From NCBI GenBank assembly GCA_030015575.1, contig JASDDO010000026.1, forward strand, positions 26,242,079 to 26,306,078: 64,000 nt of DNA, read 5' to 3'. The DNA comes from Agapanthus africanus (lineage: Eukaryota; Streptophyta; Magnoliopsida; Asparagales; Amaryllidaceae). The position numbers and the translations under genes are program-made. Within the stretch, counting starts at the first letter, position 1. Each line of letters opens with the position of its first letter. This document shows, piece by piece, positions 1-10,500 of the stretch. Below the pieces are notes generated by a model. That model saw nothing but the letters and a program-made list of their open reading frames with translations, was not told where the DNA came from and searched no databases.

Positions 1-200
1 TGGTTTATAGCATTGATTGTTAAGTGAGAAAATTTCCCGAGAGTAATCCTACTCATCAGTGGGATCGGGATCCAACTATCCTTGTATGATGCCCTAGATG
101 GAAGCCACTCTAGTCACCACACTCCAGAAGGTATGCTAAATCTGCAAGTTTCCTTTATGTTTGAAACTCCCGATGTGATTTTTACCCTAAGCTCTTATGA

Positions 201-396
201 CCTTGACGTAGGCCAACAAATCATAAGACGCAAGTCAAGTTCTATCCGTCGTTGTCCTAATTAATTTAGGTCCATCGTACTCGCCCTTGACGTAGGCCAA
301 CAAGGCTGTACGTCTGTCCTAAACTAATGCATCTATCTATGCAACAAATAAGCAACACATTGCTACCATACACTATGCCTTGACGTAGGCCAACAA
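201..396 (-). repeat. Three spaced copies of a 19-mer in E1
   Basis: CCTTGACGTAGGCCAACAA occurs exactly at 201-219, 285-303 and 378-396 (start-to-start 84 and 93 nt). E2 has variant copies with exactly the same two spacings. Both frames checked carry stop codons at equivalent places in E1 and E2, which argues for conserved non-coding sequence. Confidence 0.8.
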
Positions 397-1503
397 ACAT
401 AGCATGAATACGATGTGCTGTTTATTTGAAACGACGGAGGGTTACGGCTGATTTTTGGCAAAAAATCGTTAACGTAGTGAACTTGATATAATCGAAGGAA
501 CCAAGATAGCCCTTTTTAAAAGGAGTGGTTTAAGCTCCGCATTTAAAAATTTGCTTTTTGAAGAAAACCGAGTGGTTTTGAAATTGTTCCAACGATTTAG
601 TTTAGGTTTTATTTTCTTTGCATTAATGATAATGCGTCCCATCATTAACCTATCATTACAGAAAACAACGAAAATACAACGTCCTCTTATGCCATCCGCA
701 TTCTCCACGGGGTCCCGTCATCACCCGTTAGGTTACTTAACTAACGGCAGAGCGGGGGCTGGGCTAGCGCGGGTGTAAAACATAAGTGACGTCTAAATAG
801 CTATCATATATAGATATTGTACATTCATCAGACGCAATAATAGGCATTCCAGATCACAGATGAACATTATTGGATATACAAGCAATCCGCGTTTCTTTTG
901 AGCCTGCAACGAAAGACGGATTACACAGTTGTGATGAATAGCCATTACCCCACCCTAGACTCCTACGGGTACGGCAAACTACCCGCCAAGTACCCGAAGT
1001 GAAGCGGTCTCCCTCAACAACGTGAGTAGGCCACTAAACACTTCAAAGTACCCGGTAGTTTGTGCACCCCACCTTGGGTCTATCCTAGGAGCAAAAACAG
1101 TAAAATGAAAATAATACAATGGTGTCTACAACTGCAACCTGGATGTGCCCCGCAAAATAATATTACAACATTTTACAATTACATCGAATAAATGAATATG
1201 ATAACCCATCTCAAAACCCCGGCTAATCATCACAACAATCCAATACAGTTCATAATCACAAACAGTTAAAACATTACAGAAATGTGCAACCCCCTGCCAA
1301 CCGACATACTAGCAGTTATGGGAGGTTTACGAACACATTAAACAGTTCACAGATATAATCAAATTAGCAAACATCGTATAATTTCGATCGATCAAACACA
1401 TTAGATTCTACTCCAAAACTTCTCTGTAAACCTGAGACTTGAGCAAAAAATAAACATTCCAGAAAAGACAAAATATTCACAGAAGAGTAACTGGGGAGAT
1501 TCG

Positions 1504-1591
1504 GGGTGAATCGGTCTCAACTCGGCCGCGGATCCGCGGCGGATCGGTGGGATCGGCCGCGGTTCCGCGGCTGTTTGACCGATTCATGCAC
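1504..1591 (-). other. E1 GC-rich stem-loop downstream of the PBS
   Basis: Outer arms ggtgaatcggtc and gaccgattcatgcacc pair. Inside are two CCGCGG-rich palindromes (ccgcggatccgcgg and ccgcggttccgcgg). Read in the element's sense, it begins 187 nt from the first base of the primer-binding site. E2 and E3 have hairpins at 184 and 185 nt. The pairing is seen; a function in RNA dimerisation or packaging is inference. Confidence 0.65.
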
Positions 1592-1766
1592 CCAAATTTC
1601 TCCAGTGTTCTTAGGTTTCCCTGCTTGTATTTTTAGAGGTCCCTGAAAAAATTTTAGACCTCGATTTAAATTCGACAGAAACTATGTGAATACGATATAT
1701 TTTCCGGTTCGTTTTGCGTTCGAAATTCTTACGACTTTGCAAATGAGTTAATTATTGTTTAGCGAG

Positions 1767-1778
1767 GCTCTGATACCA
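1767..1778 (-). other. E1 primer-binding site
   Basis: The minus strand reads TGGTATCAGAGC, the complement of the 3' end of initiator tRNA-Met used by many plant LTR retrotransposons to prime reverse transcription. It lies one base inside the LTR end. Confidence 0.9.
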
Positions 1779-1779
1779 C

Positions 1780-3675
1780 TGTAAGTCGATGTACAACAAC
1801 CCACAAGTTGCGGGGAGGCGGAAATATGAAAAACGATCTTGTTCTATATGCAAACATCGACTAACCGAAGAATCTTTACTAAACGATAACTAACAATTAC
1901 ATAGAAGTTATTAACTACTATGAGAAGAGATTATACCTAGTGAACCTTGTCCTTCGTCTTTGCGTTCTCTACGTCCTCCTTGGCCTCCTCTACGTGATAG
2001 ATGATCCACCCGAGAGCCCTAATCCAAGTTTCACCTCTAATCTTGAGGTAACTAAGTTTCTTTAGTTGCTAATCAAAGGAACCTAGGTGATATAGAGTGA
2101 GGTTATGGATTAATTAGTCTATCTAATCCTTGATCTCAACACATGAGAGGGGAGGATTAGGGTTTGAAGAGAGTGAGAGCTTGAGGAGAGAGAAGGTGAA
2201 CATAATAATGATCATGAAATTGCTTCTCACTTGAATATATGAAGCATAATTTTTTATCAAATAAATGAATAAATATGATTATTCATCATGCTTCATTAAT
2301 TCTATTTGTGTGATTCACTATATGAGTCATTAACCATTTAATGATGCATTAATGATATGGATGAATCGTACAAATGAGTCACAAATGCATTTAATGAAAA
2401 TGCCAACTAAACCCTCAAGTCTCTATGCTTCTAGAAGCTTCCCGTAAAATTACGAGAACGCCCCTCCTATCCGTGAAAACACGGAAAAACTTTAGACTGT
2501 ATAAATCCAATAACCTGATACTAGAATCTGGCTTAAACCAAAGCCGGCTAGTAAAAAACTGTCCGAACGTCGTGCGTGCGTAAACACACGTATGCGTCCG
2601 AACCCTTGTCGTAAAACCATACGACCTCTATATCGTTTCGCCTGGAGCAGGGAAACTCTCTGTATCGGACTCTAAAGACTCGACTACTACGCTGGCAGTG
2701 GGTTTTACCACAGACCGCAAGCGGCACTAGCTGTACGTAACGGTCCCCAGGTAGATGTCGATAAGAAGGCTGATGAGGAAACCCATCCGAACTCCTACTG
2801 AGCCTGTCCGTGACAATATCCGCGCAGTCCGGTCTGTTCGTCTACGAGTATCGTATGTATGGTCTAGGGAGATGGTGAACGTCAGACCCCTAATAACCGT
2901 ACAAGTCGTGCCGGTATGGCTCAAGACCATCCGAGAATCTACTGATCAGTCCACCAGTAATTCTCTATCAGCCCTGGCCAGGGACTTATGGTAATGACCA
3001 ACCGATCACAGTGCAATATCAACTCCCTATACCGGGAGAGACGAATCCCTAACAGTCGCTCACTGCCTCCACGTGGCTCGGGACTGTACCCAACTAAAAC
3101 CTGTTTGCACGACTCCTTTGAGCCGTGGTTGGGTAGTAATCAAAGTACAGTGGGAACTCACACGAGACAAATGACGACCTTAAGTCAACAGACTATCTGC
3201 ACACATGTCACCTGAGAACTGCAATCTGACGTTAGGTATAATACCATCCAGTCAGTTCTCGGCGAGTCCTGTCCGGTGTACTCACACTCAGTGAGCATCT
3301 GTATACAATCTTAAGTGCACATCACCAATGGCTGCGGGACCAATCCATCGCCCCTCGTCAGGGTCTAGATATGTATACACTAGTCTACTCTGGAGCATCG
3401 ATACCCAGTCTCGATACTCCTGCGACCAGGGACTTTTAAGGATGTGCCTATTGACTATCCAGCTCCCACAATTATGACTGCCATCACAACGCCGGTAGTC
3501 AGGCAAACACCCTATGGGCTTTATCAACATGTTTATAAATACAAAGTAAAATATATCACCCGTTAAGATAAAGACAAACCAAATAGCGTACTATCATATC
3601 AAGCAAGATTGTCATGTTCATACATATCCCTAGCATCCTATACAATGAAGGCCTCTAGGGCATATATATCCAACA
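1780..3675 (-). repeat. E1 5' LTR (1896 bp)
   Basis: On the minus strand it starts TGTTGG at 3675 and ends CA at 1780, directly before a primer-binding site. The part at about 2640-3300 is clearly related to the E2 LTRs and, in reverse complement, to the E3 LTR, sharing blocks such as ggctcgggactgtaccc. The part nearest the primer-binding site has diverged. Short open frames inside it are not genes. Confidence 0.85.
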
Positions 3676-4589
3676 GTTTTTAGTTTAGAACAAGTTTTTC
3701 ATTTTGTAGATGTTCACTTGTATTTTCTTTTGTACTATTGAGTTCTTACCCTTTATCTTGACCTTATAACTTCTTCACTGAACTTACAAGCTTAAGATTT
3801 AGGTTCTTGAATCCAAATTAGTTGTATCTTCTTTACCGATCAATAAAAAGTTCTCTTCTGCTCATTTCATGTCATGTGCTTACTACAATTGTGATCTAAT
3901 GAAATCCTTTGCTTTACTTTGATTTTGCAACCTCTTAAGTGAGCTTCCAAGTTTAAAATTTGGTATTTTGACTTCATATTGAGATTTGGATTTAAAGACA
4001 CTTGAAGAGTTGCATATCGAATATATCGATTCTTGGTTCTTAACCTTTGCTTTACTTTTTTTTGCAATTTTTACTATGCGCCTTTCTCTTTTTATGTTTT
4101 ATTTGGTTTTTGTAAATATGCGTAAGTAATTGTTTAACTTGTTAAGGGTAGAATATGGTTAGTTTTTGTTAAGAGAAGTGTTTGCTAAAATCCTTAAAAA
4201 CCTTTAATTTGTAATTGAAATTCCGACCAAACTATTCGCAATCCGCTCTGTTAGGCACTCCATCCTACCACGATAGCGGTGACTCCTAATCGTGACCGGT
4301 TGCAAGTGGTTTGCCGGAGGCTAAGGCTAAGAGACAAGAACGAAAGGACAATGGACAAGAAATACGGATTTAGTGCACAATCGCAAATACCGTACTTCAA
4401 GTTCCTCGGAGTTGCCGGAGATAATTATGCACCATTTGCCTCTCCTTAAATATATATCGTAATTTTAGAGTGGAATTATCAATGGCAGTCGTTTTTGAAA
4501 AAGACACAAATCATGCCGACCATGTGCAGCGGTTGTCGATTATTCCCAAACTTAAGAATTTCAAAAGTTAAATCTTTTAATAAGATATA
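3676..4589. other. Unassigned AT-rich stretch
   Basis: This stretch lies between the outer end of the E1 LTR and LTR fragment C1. No credible coding sequence, RNA gene or terminal repeat was recognised. The part at 4230-4440 is less AT-rich and may be the diverged start of C1. Confidence 0.4.
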
Positions 4590-5552
4590 TCTAGAGCCTG
4601 AACTCAAATCCGAACTTGACTGGAACTCGAACTCAAATCCAAACTTGAATCTAACTTGAATTTGAATATTTGAACTTGAACTTGACTTGACCCGAACCAT
4701 GAATATGACTTGACATGAACTTGACACAAATACTTGAACACAACTTGAATCTGAACTTGTACTCTTTATATTCATGAATTCTGTCAAGACCTGTAAACTT
4801 TCTCTATACAATAAAATACGCGGGGATAAGGGGTATATTGATAAAGAATGTATGGCGTGGCACGAGAGTTCACTAAAAGCCACTTTACCTGAATATCATG
4901 TGCTGTTGTCCCGTGGATTTGATGGGGACTTGTATTCCTGTACCTTTGGCCCGCAGGGTATTTCGGACTACTCTCATATACACGCATACCTTTCTCATCA
5001 AACTACAAATATCCATGTTAGAATAGTTAATCTTATACATATAAATGCCATGCTTAAGATACCTTTACGTACAACCTTACCTGTTCATTACTAATTGGTT
5101 TTCTATTCATTTTACATACTTTCATTCACCAGTACTTTTCTTTTGAGGGCTTACCGGGCGCTGATTCACTGAAGACATTCCTTTCCGTTTCTTTTTCTTG
5201 GGATGTTCATCAAGTGGATAAAATACTGAGGAGATAGAGCCAAGCCAGGAATATTTGGACCAGTTTATCGCCCAGCCCGATTACTAGTTTCCTTTCTGCT
5301 GTTATTTTTCTGTATGCCATTATTTAAGCATCTTTTCAGTTATTGTATCCTTTATTTCAGACATCTGTATTTTAAATTTTGAATGTAAATAAAGTTGCTG
5401 TTAAATTTTCATTACTCTTGTTAATTCTTGCATGTTGTTATATTATTTTCATACGCTTAACGTATTTATTAAGGGAAATGACATTCTCATAGTAAATACG
5501 TTGCGAGCCCCGTTACGTACCATCACCATCTTCTGAAAAGTGGGACATGACA
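4590..5552 (+). repeat. C1: gypsy-type LTR fragment
   Basis: The right end, gggacatgaca, matches the end of LTR C2 (gggacgtgaca at 25640-25649). The preceding 500 bases align with C2 (cttaccg-gcgc block, ctgaggag/ctgagaag block, acgcttaacgtatttatt versus acgcttagcatatttatt). It also carries the same ACTTGA-type degenerate repeats. The left limit is approximate. No primer-binding site follows, so it is a solo or truncated LTR in plus orientation. The 106-codon open frame at 4774-5094 lies inside it and is not taken as a gene. Confidence 0.7.
4601..4765 (+). repeat. Degenerate ACTTGA tandem repeats in C1
   Basis: Repeated variants of aacttga/acttgac fill about 165 bases. C2 holds the same kind of array at about 24455-24600, so it belongs to this LTR family and is not a host minisatellite. 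Confidence 0.7.
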
Positions 5553-6424
5553 ACCATTCATTGTTGCTAATGAAATTAAGCATTATATATGAAATCAAAT
5601 AAGTTTAAATTAAACTTTAAGAGATACAAATCAAAACTTGCTAATTTTGAGCCTCCTCTTTGGTGCTAATTTTTATAGATTTGTGCTTGTTCCGTCTTAG
5701 TGGATCAAGGTATTGTTAATGGCTTAATCAAGCTTTACTATTTTTGTTTTTGCACTTGGTGTTTTAATTCATTGTTGATAGTTTATTTGCGCTCATGATG
5801 TTCATGTAAGTCATATTTTGTGCTCATGTTTGCAAACATTCAATGATGAATAATGATGCGAGATGCGAGATGTATCAAGAAGTTGTGGGGATGACTTATT
5901 GCTCCGATTAAGGTTGGTACTCTTAATATTTTTTTCCTTCAATATTAACACACTATACTTTTTAACTTTTCTGATGTTATCTACATAAGTGTTATTTGAA
6001 CCCTATACTGAATACTTATTTTTTGAGGTGTTAGGTGTAGATTTCTATGTGCGTTGATGACCGGATGCATAGGCATTTGTGTTCGTCAACCGAAAGGAGG
6101 AAAATGAGGACGAAGACAATCTGGGGATGAGTAAATATTGAGAGTTAACCAAAAACATAAACTTCAAATTGTAATAGTAAGGTTATATTCCATTGCAGTC
6201 GTATTTGTTATATCTTTGTATATAAACTAACGTGACTAATTGTCTAAATATTTAAATAATGTTTGTTATTTATTATATTTCTGTATTTCGTTATATATTA
6301 TGTGTGGGATGTCATTGATATATATTTTTGTAATTAGGTATATAATATAGTGTGTGATATATTATTGTATACATGGCGAACAAAAAATAGAGGTTAGATT
6401 TTTTTTTTTGATTATTTTAAAATG
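5553..6424. other. AT-rich stretch, possible CACTA remnant
   Basis: No intact gene is visible. The 5850-6130 part is less AT-rich, and the stretch runs directly into the palindromic CACTA-like end at 6425-6838. It may be the decayed 3' body of that transposon, but no transposase motif could be confirmed. Confidence 0.3.
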
Positions 6425-6838
6425 GTTGCCCCTACGGTTCCAACCGTAGGGACATAAATTTGCCTCCACGGTGATGACAGTAGGGACAAGTTATTTTGAT
6501 TTTTTTTTAAATTAAAAAAACTAATAATTTAATACTTGGCATTCAGGTATCTACTGCAAAAGAAACTTCTTTAAAACTACCTATAGACGGAAGGGATCGG
6601 TGGGAACGGTACGGACATATATGCGTCCCTACGGTTCCCACCGTAGGGGCAATTATTTTTTTAATTAAAAAAATAATTGCCCCTACGGAGGGAACCGTAG
6701 GGGCAAATTTACATCCGTAGGGGTATCTATTTGCCCCCACGGCTATTATCCCTACTGGGCAATTTTTTGCCCCTGTAGGGACGAAGGTTTCGTCCATACG
6801 GTTCCAACCGTAGAGGCAAGCCTTGTTTGTAGTAATGC
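6425..6838. mobile_element. CACTA-like terminal region or non-autonomous element
   Basis: The region is packed with inverted copies of a cccctacggttccaaccgtaggg-like unit, as in the subterminal repeats of plant CACTA transposons. The right edge, tttgtagta (about 6826-6834), is the inverse of a CACTACAA-type terminus. A left candidate, tactgcaaaag, lies at about 6552. No convincing target duplication was found, so the limits are uncertain. Confidence 0.5.
6622..6703. repeat. Long palindrome, arms about 40 bp
   Basis: Arm one runs from tccctacggttcccaccg to a T run. Arm two is its near-perfect inverse, from an A run to cggagggaaccgtagggg. The centre is ttaattaa. It can fold into a hairpin of about 80 nt and lies 840 bp upstream of the NIK-like start codon. 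Confidence 0.85.
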
Positions 6839-7541
6839 TAGTGCCAAATAAGTGGTGTCATGGTGTTTGTTTTTTGGTTGAAATGTGGTAGATTTCAAGC
6901 CCGGTAGGTTAAGCATTTTTCTATAATTAACCCAAAAGGTTCTACCTAAAACGAAGGACCCGTTCTTCATTTCCACTTTAGATAAAGAAGATAAAAGTAA
7001 AACAAGAAAAAGAGGAAAAAAGAAAGAAAAAAGAAAAAGAAAAAGAAAAAAGAAAGAACGCCAAGCTCCTTTCCTTCTCTCTTTTGTTTTTTCTTCTTCA
7101 CTCTCTCTCTCTCATCCCTTTCTTGTTCTCCAAGAGCATGGAACGAGGGTGAGTAGGTGCACGCTGCAAGGGTGACTCCCCTTTTCCCCACTTTCTCTCT
7201 CCTCACCCCTCTCTTTCTCTCTCCTCTCAATCAAGTCTCTCTCTCTCTCTCTCTGTCTCTGACAGCAGAACCAGCTCCCTGATTTTGAATTCCTACTGTG
7301 TCCTTTCTCATCATCATCATCATCTCAGATTTCATCTCAACCCTCCATTTACATCATAAACATACATGATCATGATCATGATGATGCATGTATCATCATG
7401 CATGCATGGGGACACCACCATCATCATCATAAGTTTCTCTCCCTCTTGCACACTCTCTTTTCCTTTCTCTTATACATTATAACAAAGCAAAAACAATTGA
7501 TCATAACACCACAACTTCAAGCTATCATTCCTCTGTTATCA
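6839..7541 (+). promoter_or_regulatory. Probable promoter and 5' leader of the NIK-like gene
   Basis: The interval contains an A/G-rich run (about 6984-7058), then CT-rich sequence with a pure (CT)n tract near 7231-7254, (CAT)n at about 7308-7323, and catgatcatgatcatg plus CATGCATG (RY-like) repeats at about 7365-7406. CT-rich leaders are common in plant genes. No unambiguous TATA box was found, so the transcription start is not placed. Confidence 0.4.
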
Positions 7542-10500
7542 ATGGCTTCCTCATTCTCTCTCCTCCTCCTCCTCATCTTCTCCTTCCTCGGTTTCTTCTT
7601 CACCCTCTCCTCCTCCTTTGAGCCCCTCAACAAGGAAGGTTTGCCTCTATCTATCTCAAAAACCTTCAACTTTAATGTATCTAAGCTATTATATTTCATT
7701 TAGTGGGTTTTGTATTTTATTGTTGATTAGTTGAGGCTTTGATAGCTATAAGGCAAGTTTTGAATGACCCCCATGGTGTTCTAAGGAATTGGGATGAAGA
7801 CTCTGTTGACCCTTGCAGCTGGGCTATGATCACTTGCTCTTCTCAAAATCTTGTCATTGAATTGTAAATTCTCCCTCCCTTCTCATTTTCATGATTTAAT
7901 TGCATTCAAAATAGTATTTTTTAAAATATATAAATGATTTTCAGGGGAGCACCCAGCCAAGGGCTTACAGGAAATCTCTCTGCAGTGATTGGGAACCTCA
8001 CCAATCTTCAACAAGTGTATGTCTTTCATCAAAATTCTTGATAAAATCACTAAAATAACATATGGGTATTCTTCAATTTAGCATAAAAGTTCACTAAATT
8101 ATAATTTTGCATTTTGGGTTCTCAGTTCATTGCAGGACAACAATATAACAGGGGAAATCCCAACAGAGATTGGTCTGCTCCCAAAGCTTCAGACACTTGA
8201 CCTCTCAAACAATCGATTCTCTGGGAAAATTCCTGACTCGTTGGCTCGCTTAACAAGCCTTAAATATCTGTGAGTATTTCTTAAAAGAATAAAAGCTTTG
8301 ATTTTTGACATGTTTTTTAATGCATGTAATGATATCTCTCTGTTGTTTATTATTATTATTATTATTATAGGAGATTGAACAACAACAACTTGAGTGGAGC
8401 TATTCCTGTTTCTCTATCAAAAGTTCCCCAGCTCTCATTCCTGTAATTTACTCTTAATCCTTAATTTACTAAATTTATTAGTTAACAAATTCCAAACATT
8501 TTGTAATTTTTATGACATTTTAGGGACTTATCCTACAATAATCTAAGTGGGCCACTTCCTAATTTCCCTGCAAGAACATTCAAGTAAGCAATTTTATCAC
8601 ATTTCTATAGCAAGCTTCAAATTTTATGATTTTTGATTATTTCTTCAATATTATTCTAGTGTTGTCGGGAATCCATTAATATGTGGAAACAAAACAACTG
8701 AAGAGTGTTCAAAGACTCCATTGCAACCAAATATTGTACCAAACTTGGATACAGCCCACAGTAATTTTCTTCTCATTGTTCTCATCAATTATTTCTTTTA
8801 GCTATAAAACCCATGATTTTAGTTTTTTGTAATTTTTATCTATGAACTGTAAAAATGTAGGGGACGCAAAGGGTCAAAAACTAGCCGTTGCATTGGGCAG
8901 CAGCCTTGGCGCCAGCTTTCTTCTACTGCTCTCAATTGGCCTCTTCTTTTGGTGGAGAAAGAAGCAGAAGCATCAATCCATTCTTGGACTCTTAGGTTTG
9001 TTTTCTCACTAATTTTTATGATTTTCATCAAAATAATTATCAGTTTTATGTGAAGAATTGCCACCAATCTGAACCATTTAGGCTTTGTAATTTTGATAAT
9101 TCTTTTCTTTTCGTGGAGAAATTGGATAGGATCAATACGAACCATAGGATTTTTCGGTTTTTTTTTTAAAAGTTTTTGCTTTGTGCATGATGTTTGTTAG
9201 AGTTGAATTAAAAATAAATCAATGTTCAAGGATAAAACTTATAGTAAAGTACGCTGATAGTTAACATCATTCTGGTTTTGGGGGGAAAATGAAATACTTC
9301 TCGCAGCGAACGACGAAGAGGATTCATCAGTATCCATTAATCTCGGAAACCTCCGTCAGTTCTCGCTCCGAGAACTCCTAACTGCCACGGAGAATTTCAG
9401 CCCGAAGTACATTTTGGGAAAGGGAGGATTCGGAAACGTATACAAAGGGAAATTAACGGATGGCACTATCGTGGCGGTGAAGCGGCTGAAAGACGCGGGG
9501 TCTGCAGGCGAGGCACAGTTTAAGACAGAGGTGGAGATGATTAGCCTGGCGGTGCACCGCCACCTCCTCCGCCTCATCGGTTATTGTGTCACCCCAACAG
9601 AACGAATTCTTGTGTATCCTTTTCTGGCTAACGGCAGCGTCGCTTCCCGTTTGAGAGGTATGTAATTTTTTGAATAACGCCTTTAAGTTTTCTGGAGAGC
9701 TATACATGAGTTGTTATGCATAACAAAACAATTTAGTTAAGTTCAATGAAAAAATCTAGCTGAAATTTTGTTCTAAATTTTGTTCTAAATGTTCTAAATT
9801 TCCATACATGTATTTTTAACTTTGTAAATCTCCCCCTCGATTTTGGTAATTGTTCTCACTGCAGGTAAGCCACCCCTTGACTGGAGCACAAGGAAGCGAA
9901 TTGCCCTCGGCACAACACGCGGTCTGCTGTACCTGCATGAGCAATGCGACCCTAAAATAATCCACCGCGACATCAAAGCAGCCAACGTTCTGTTAGACGA
10001 GTCGTATGAGGCTGTCGTCGGCGACTTTGGGCTCGCAAAGTTACTGGATCACGACGATTCTCACGTGACCACCGCTGTTAGGGGCACCGTAGGGCACATT
10101 GCACCAGAGTATCTGTCGACGGGCCAGTCATCTGATAAGACGGATGTGTTCGGATTCGGGATTCTGCTACTTGAGCTTATCACTGGCCAGAGAGCCTTGC
10201 AATTTGGCAAGGGACACAAGGGAGGAGGCACCATTTTAGATTGGGTGAGTCGGTGAATGCCTACTTGTCTTTTAGATATAGAAAATTAATGTGTTGAAAT
10301 TATACTTACAAAACCCATTGTTGCCGGTCCAAGTCCGGATGAGAAAGAATAAGCTTTGTGGTAGGCTTGTGACAGCCAGCGTAAAACTTTGTCGCATTCT
10401 CTGACATGAACCATAAACATTGGGACGTCCCCTACTCAGTGACGCGCTACATCGGATTCTGGATATAGTGTTAAGTATGAAAGGACTTCTAAGTCGTCGT

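Larger units (their letters stand above)
1..3675 (-). mobile_element. E1: 5' part of a Ty1/copia-like element
   Basis: Read on the minus strand, this is an LTR (3675 to 1780), a primer-binding site and about 1.77 kb of internal sequence that runs off the left edge of the window. The internal part matches the corresponding part of E2 (about 42200-44325): the same three spaced 19-mers, the same passage ending at the conserved stretch near 470-510, and the same block near 950-1080. No gag or pol is readable here, so this is leader sequence or a non-autonomous derivative. The copia assignment is by homology to E2, which keeps a copia pol end and a copia-style polypurine tract. Confidence 0.8.

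Noticed and set aside
1767-1778. Possible tRNA-iMet gene fragment
   Set aside because: Only the 12-nt complement of the tRNA 3' end is present, directly beside an LTR; it is a primer-binding site, as at 44313 and 61706.
4774-5094. 106-codon open frame
   Set aside because: Inside LTR fragment C1; no similarity to known proteins and not conserved in C2.
7398-7703. Separate small gene encoding a histidine-rich peptide
   Set aside because: It is in frame with exon 1 of the receptor kinase and runs into its first intron.
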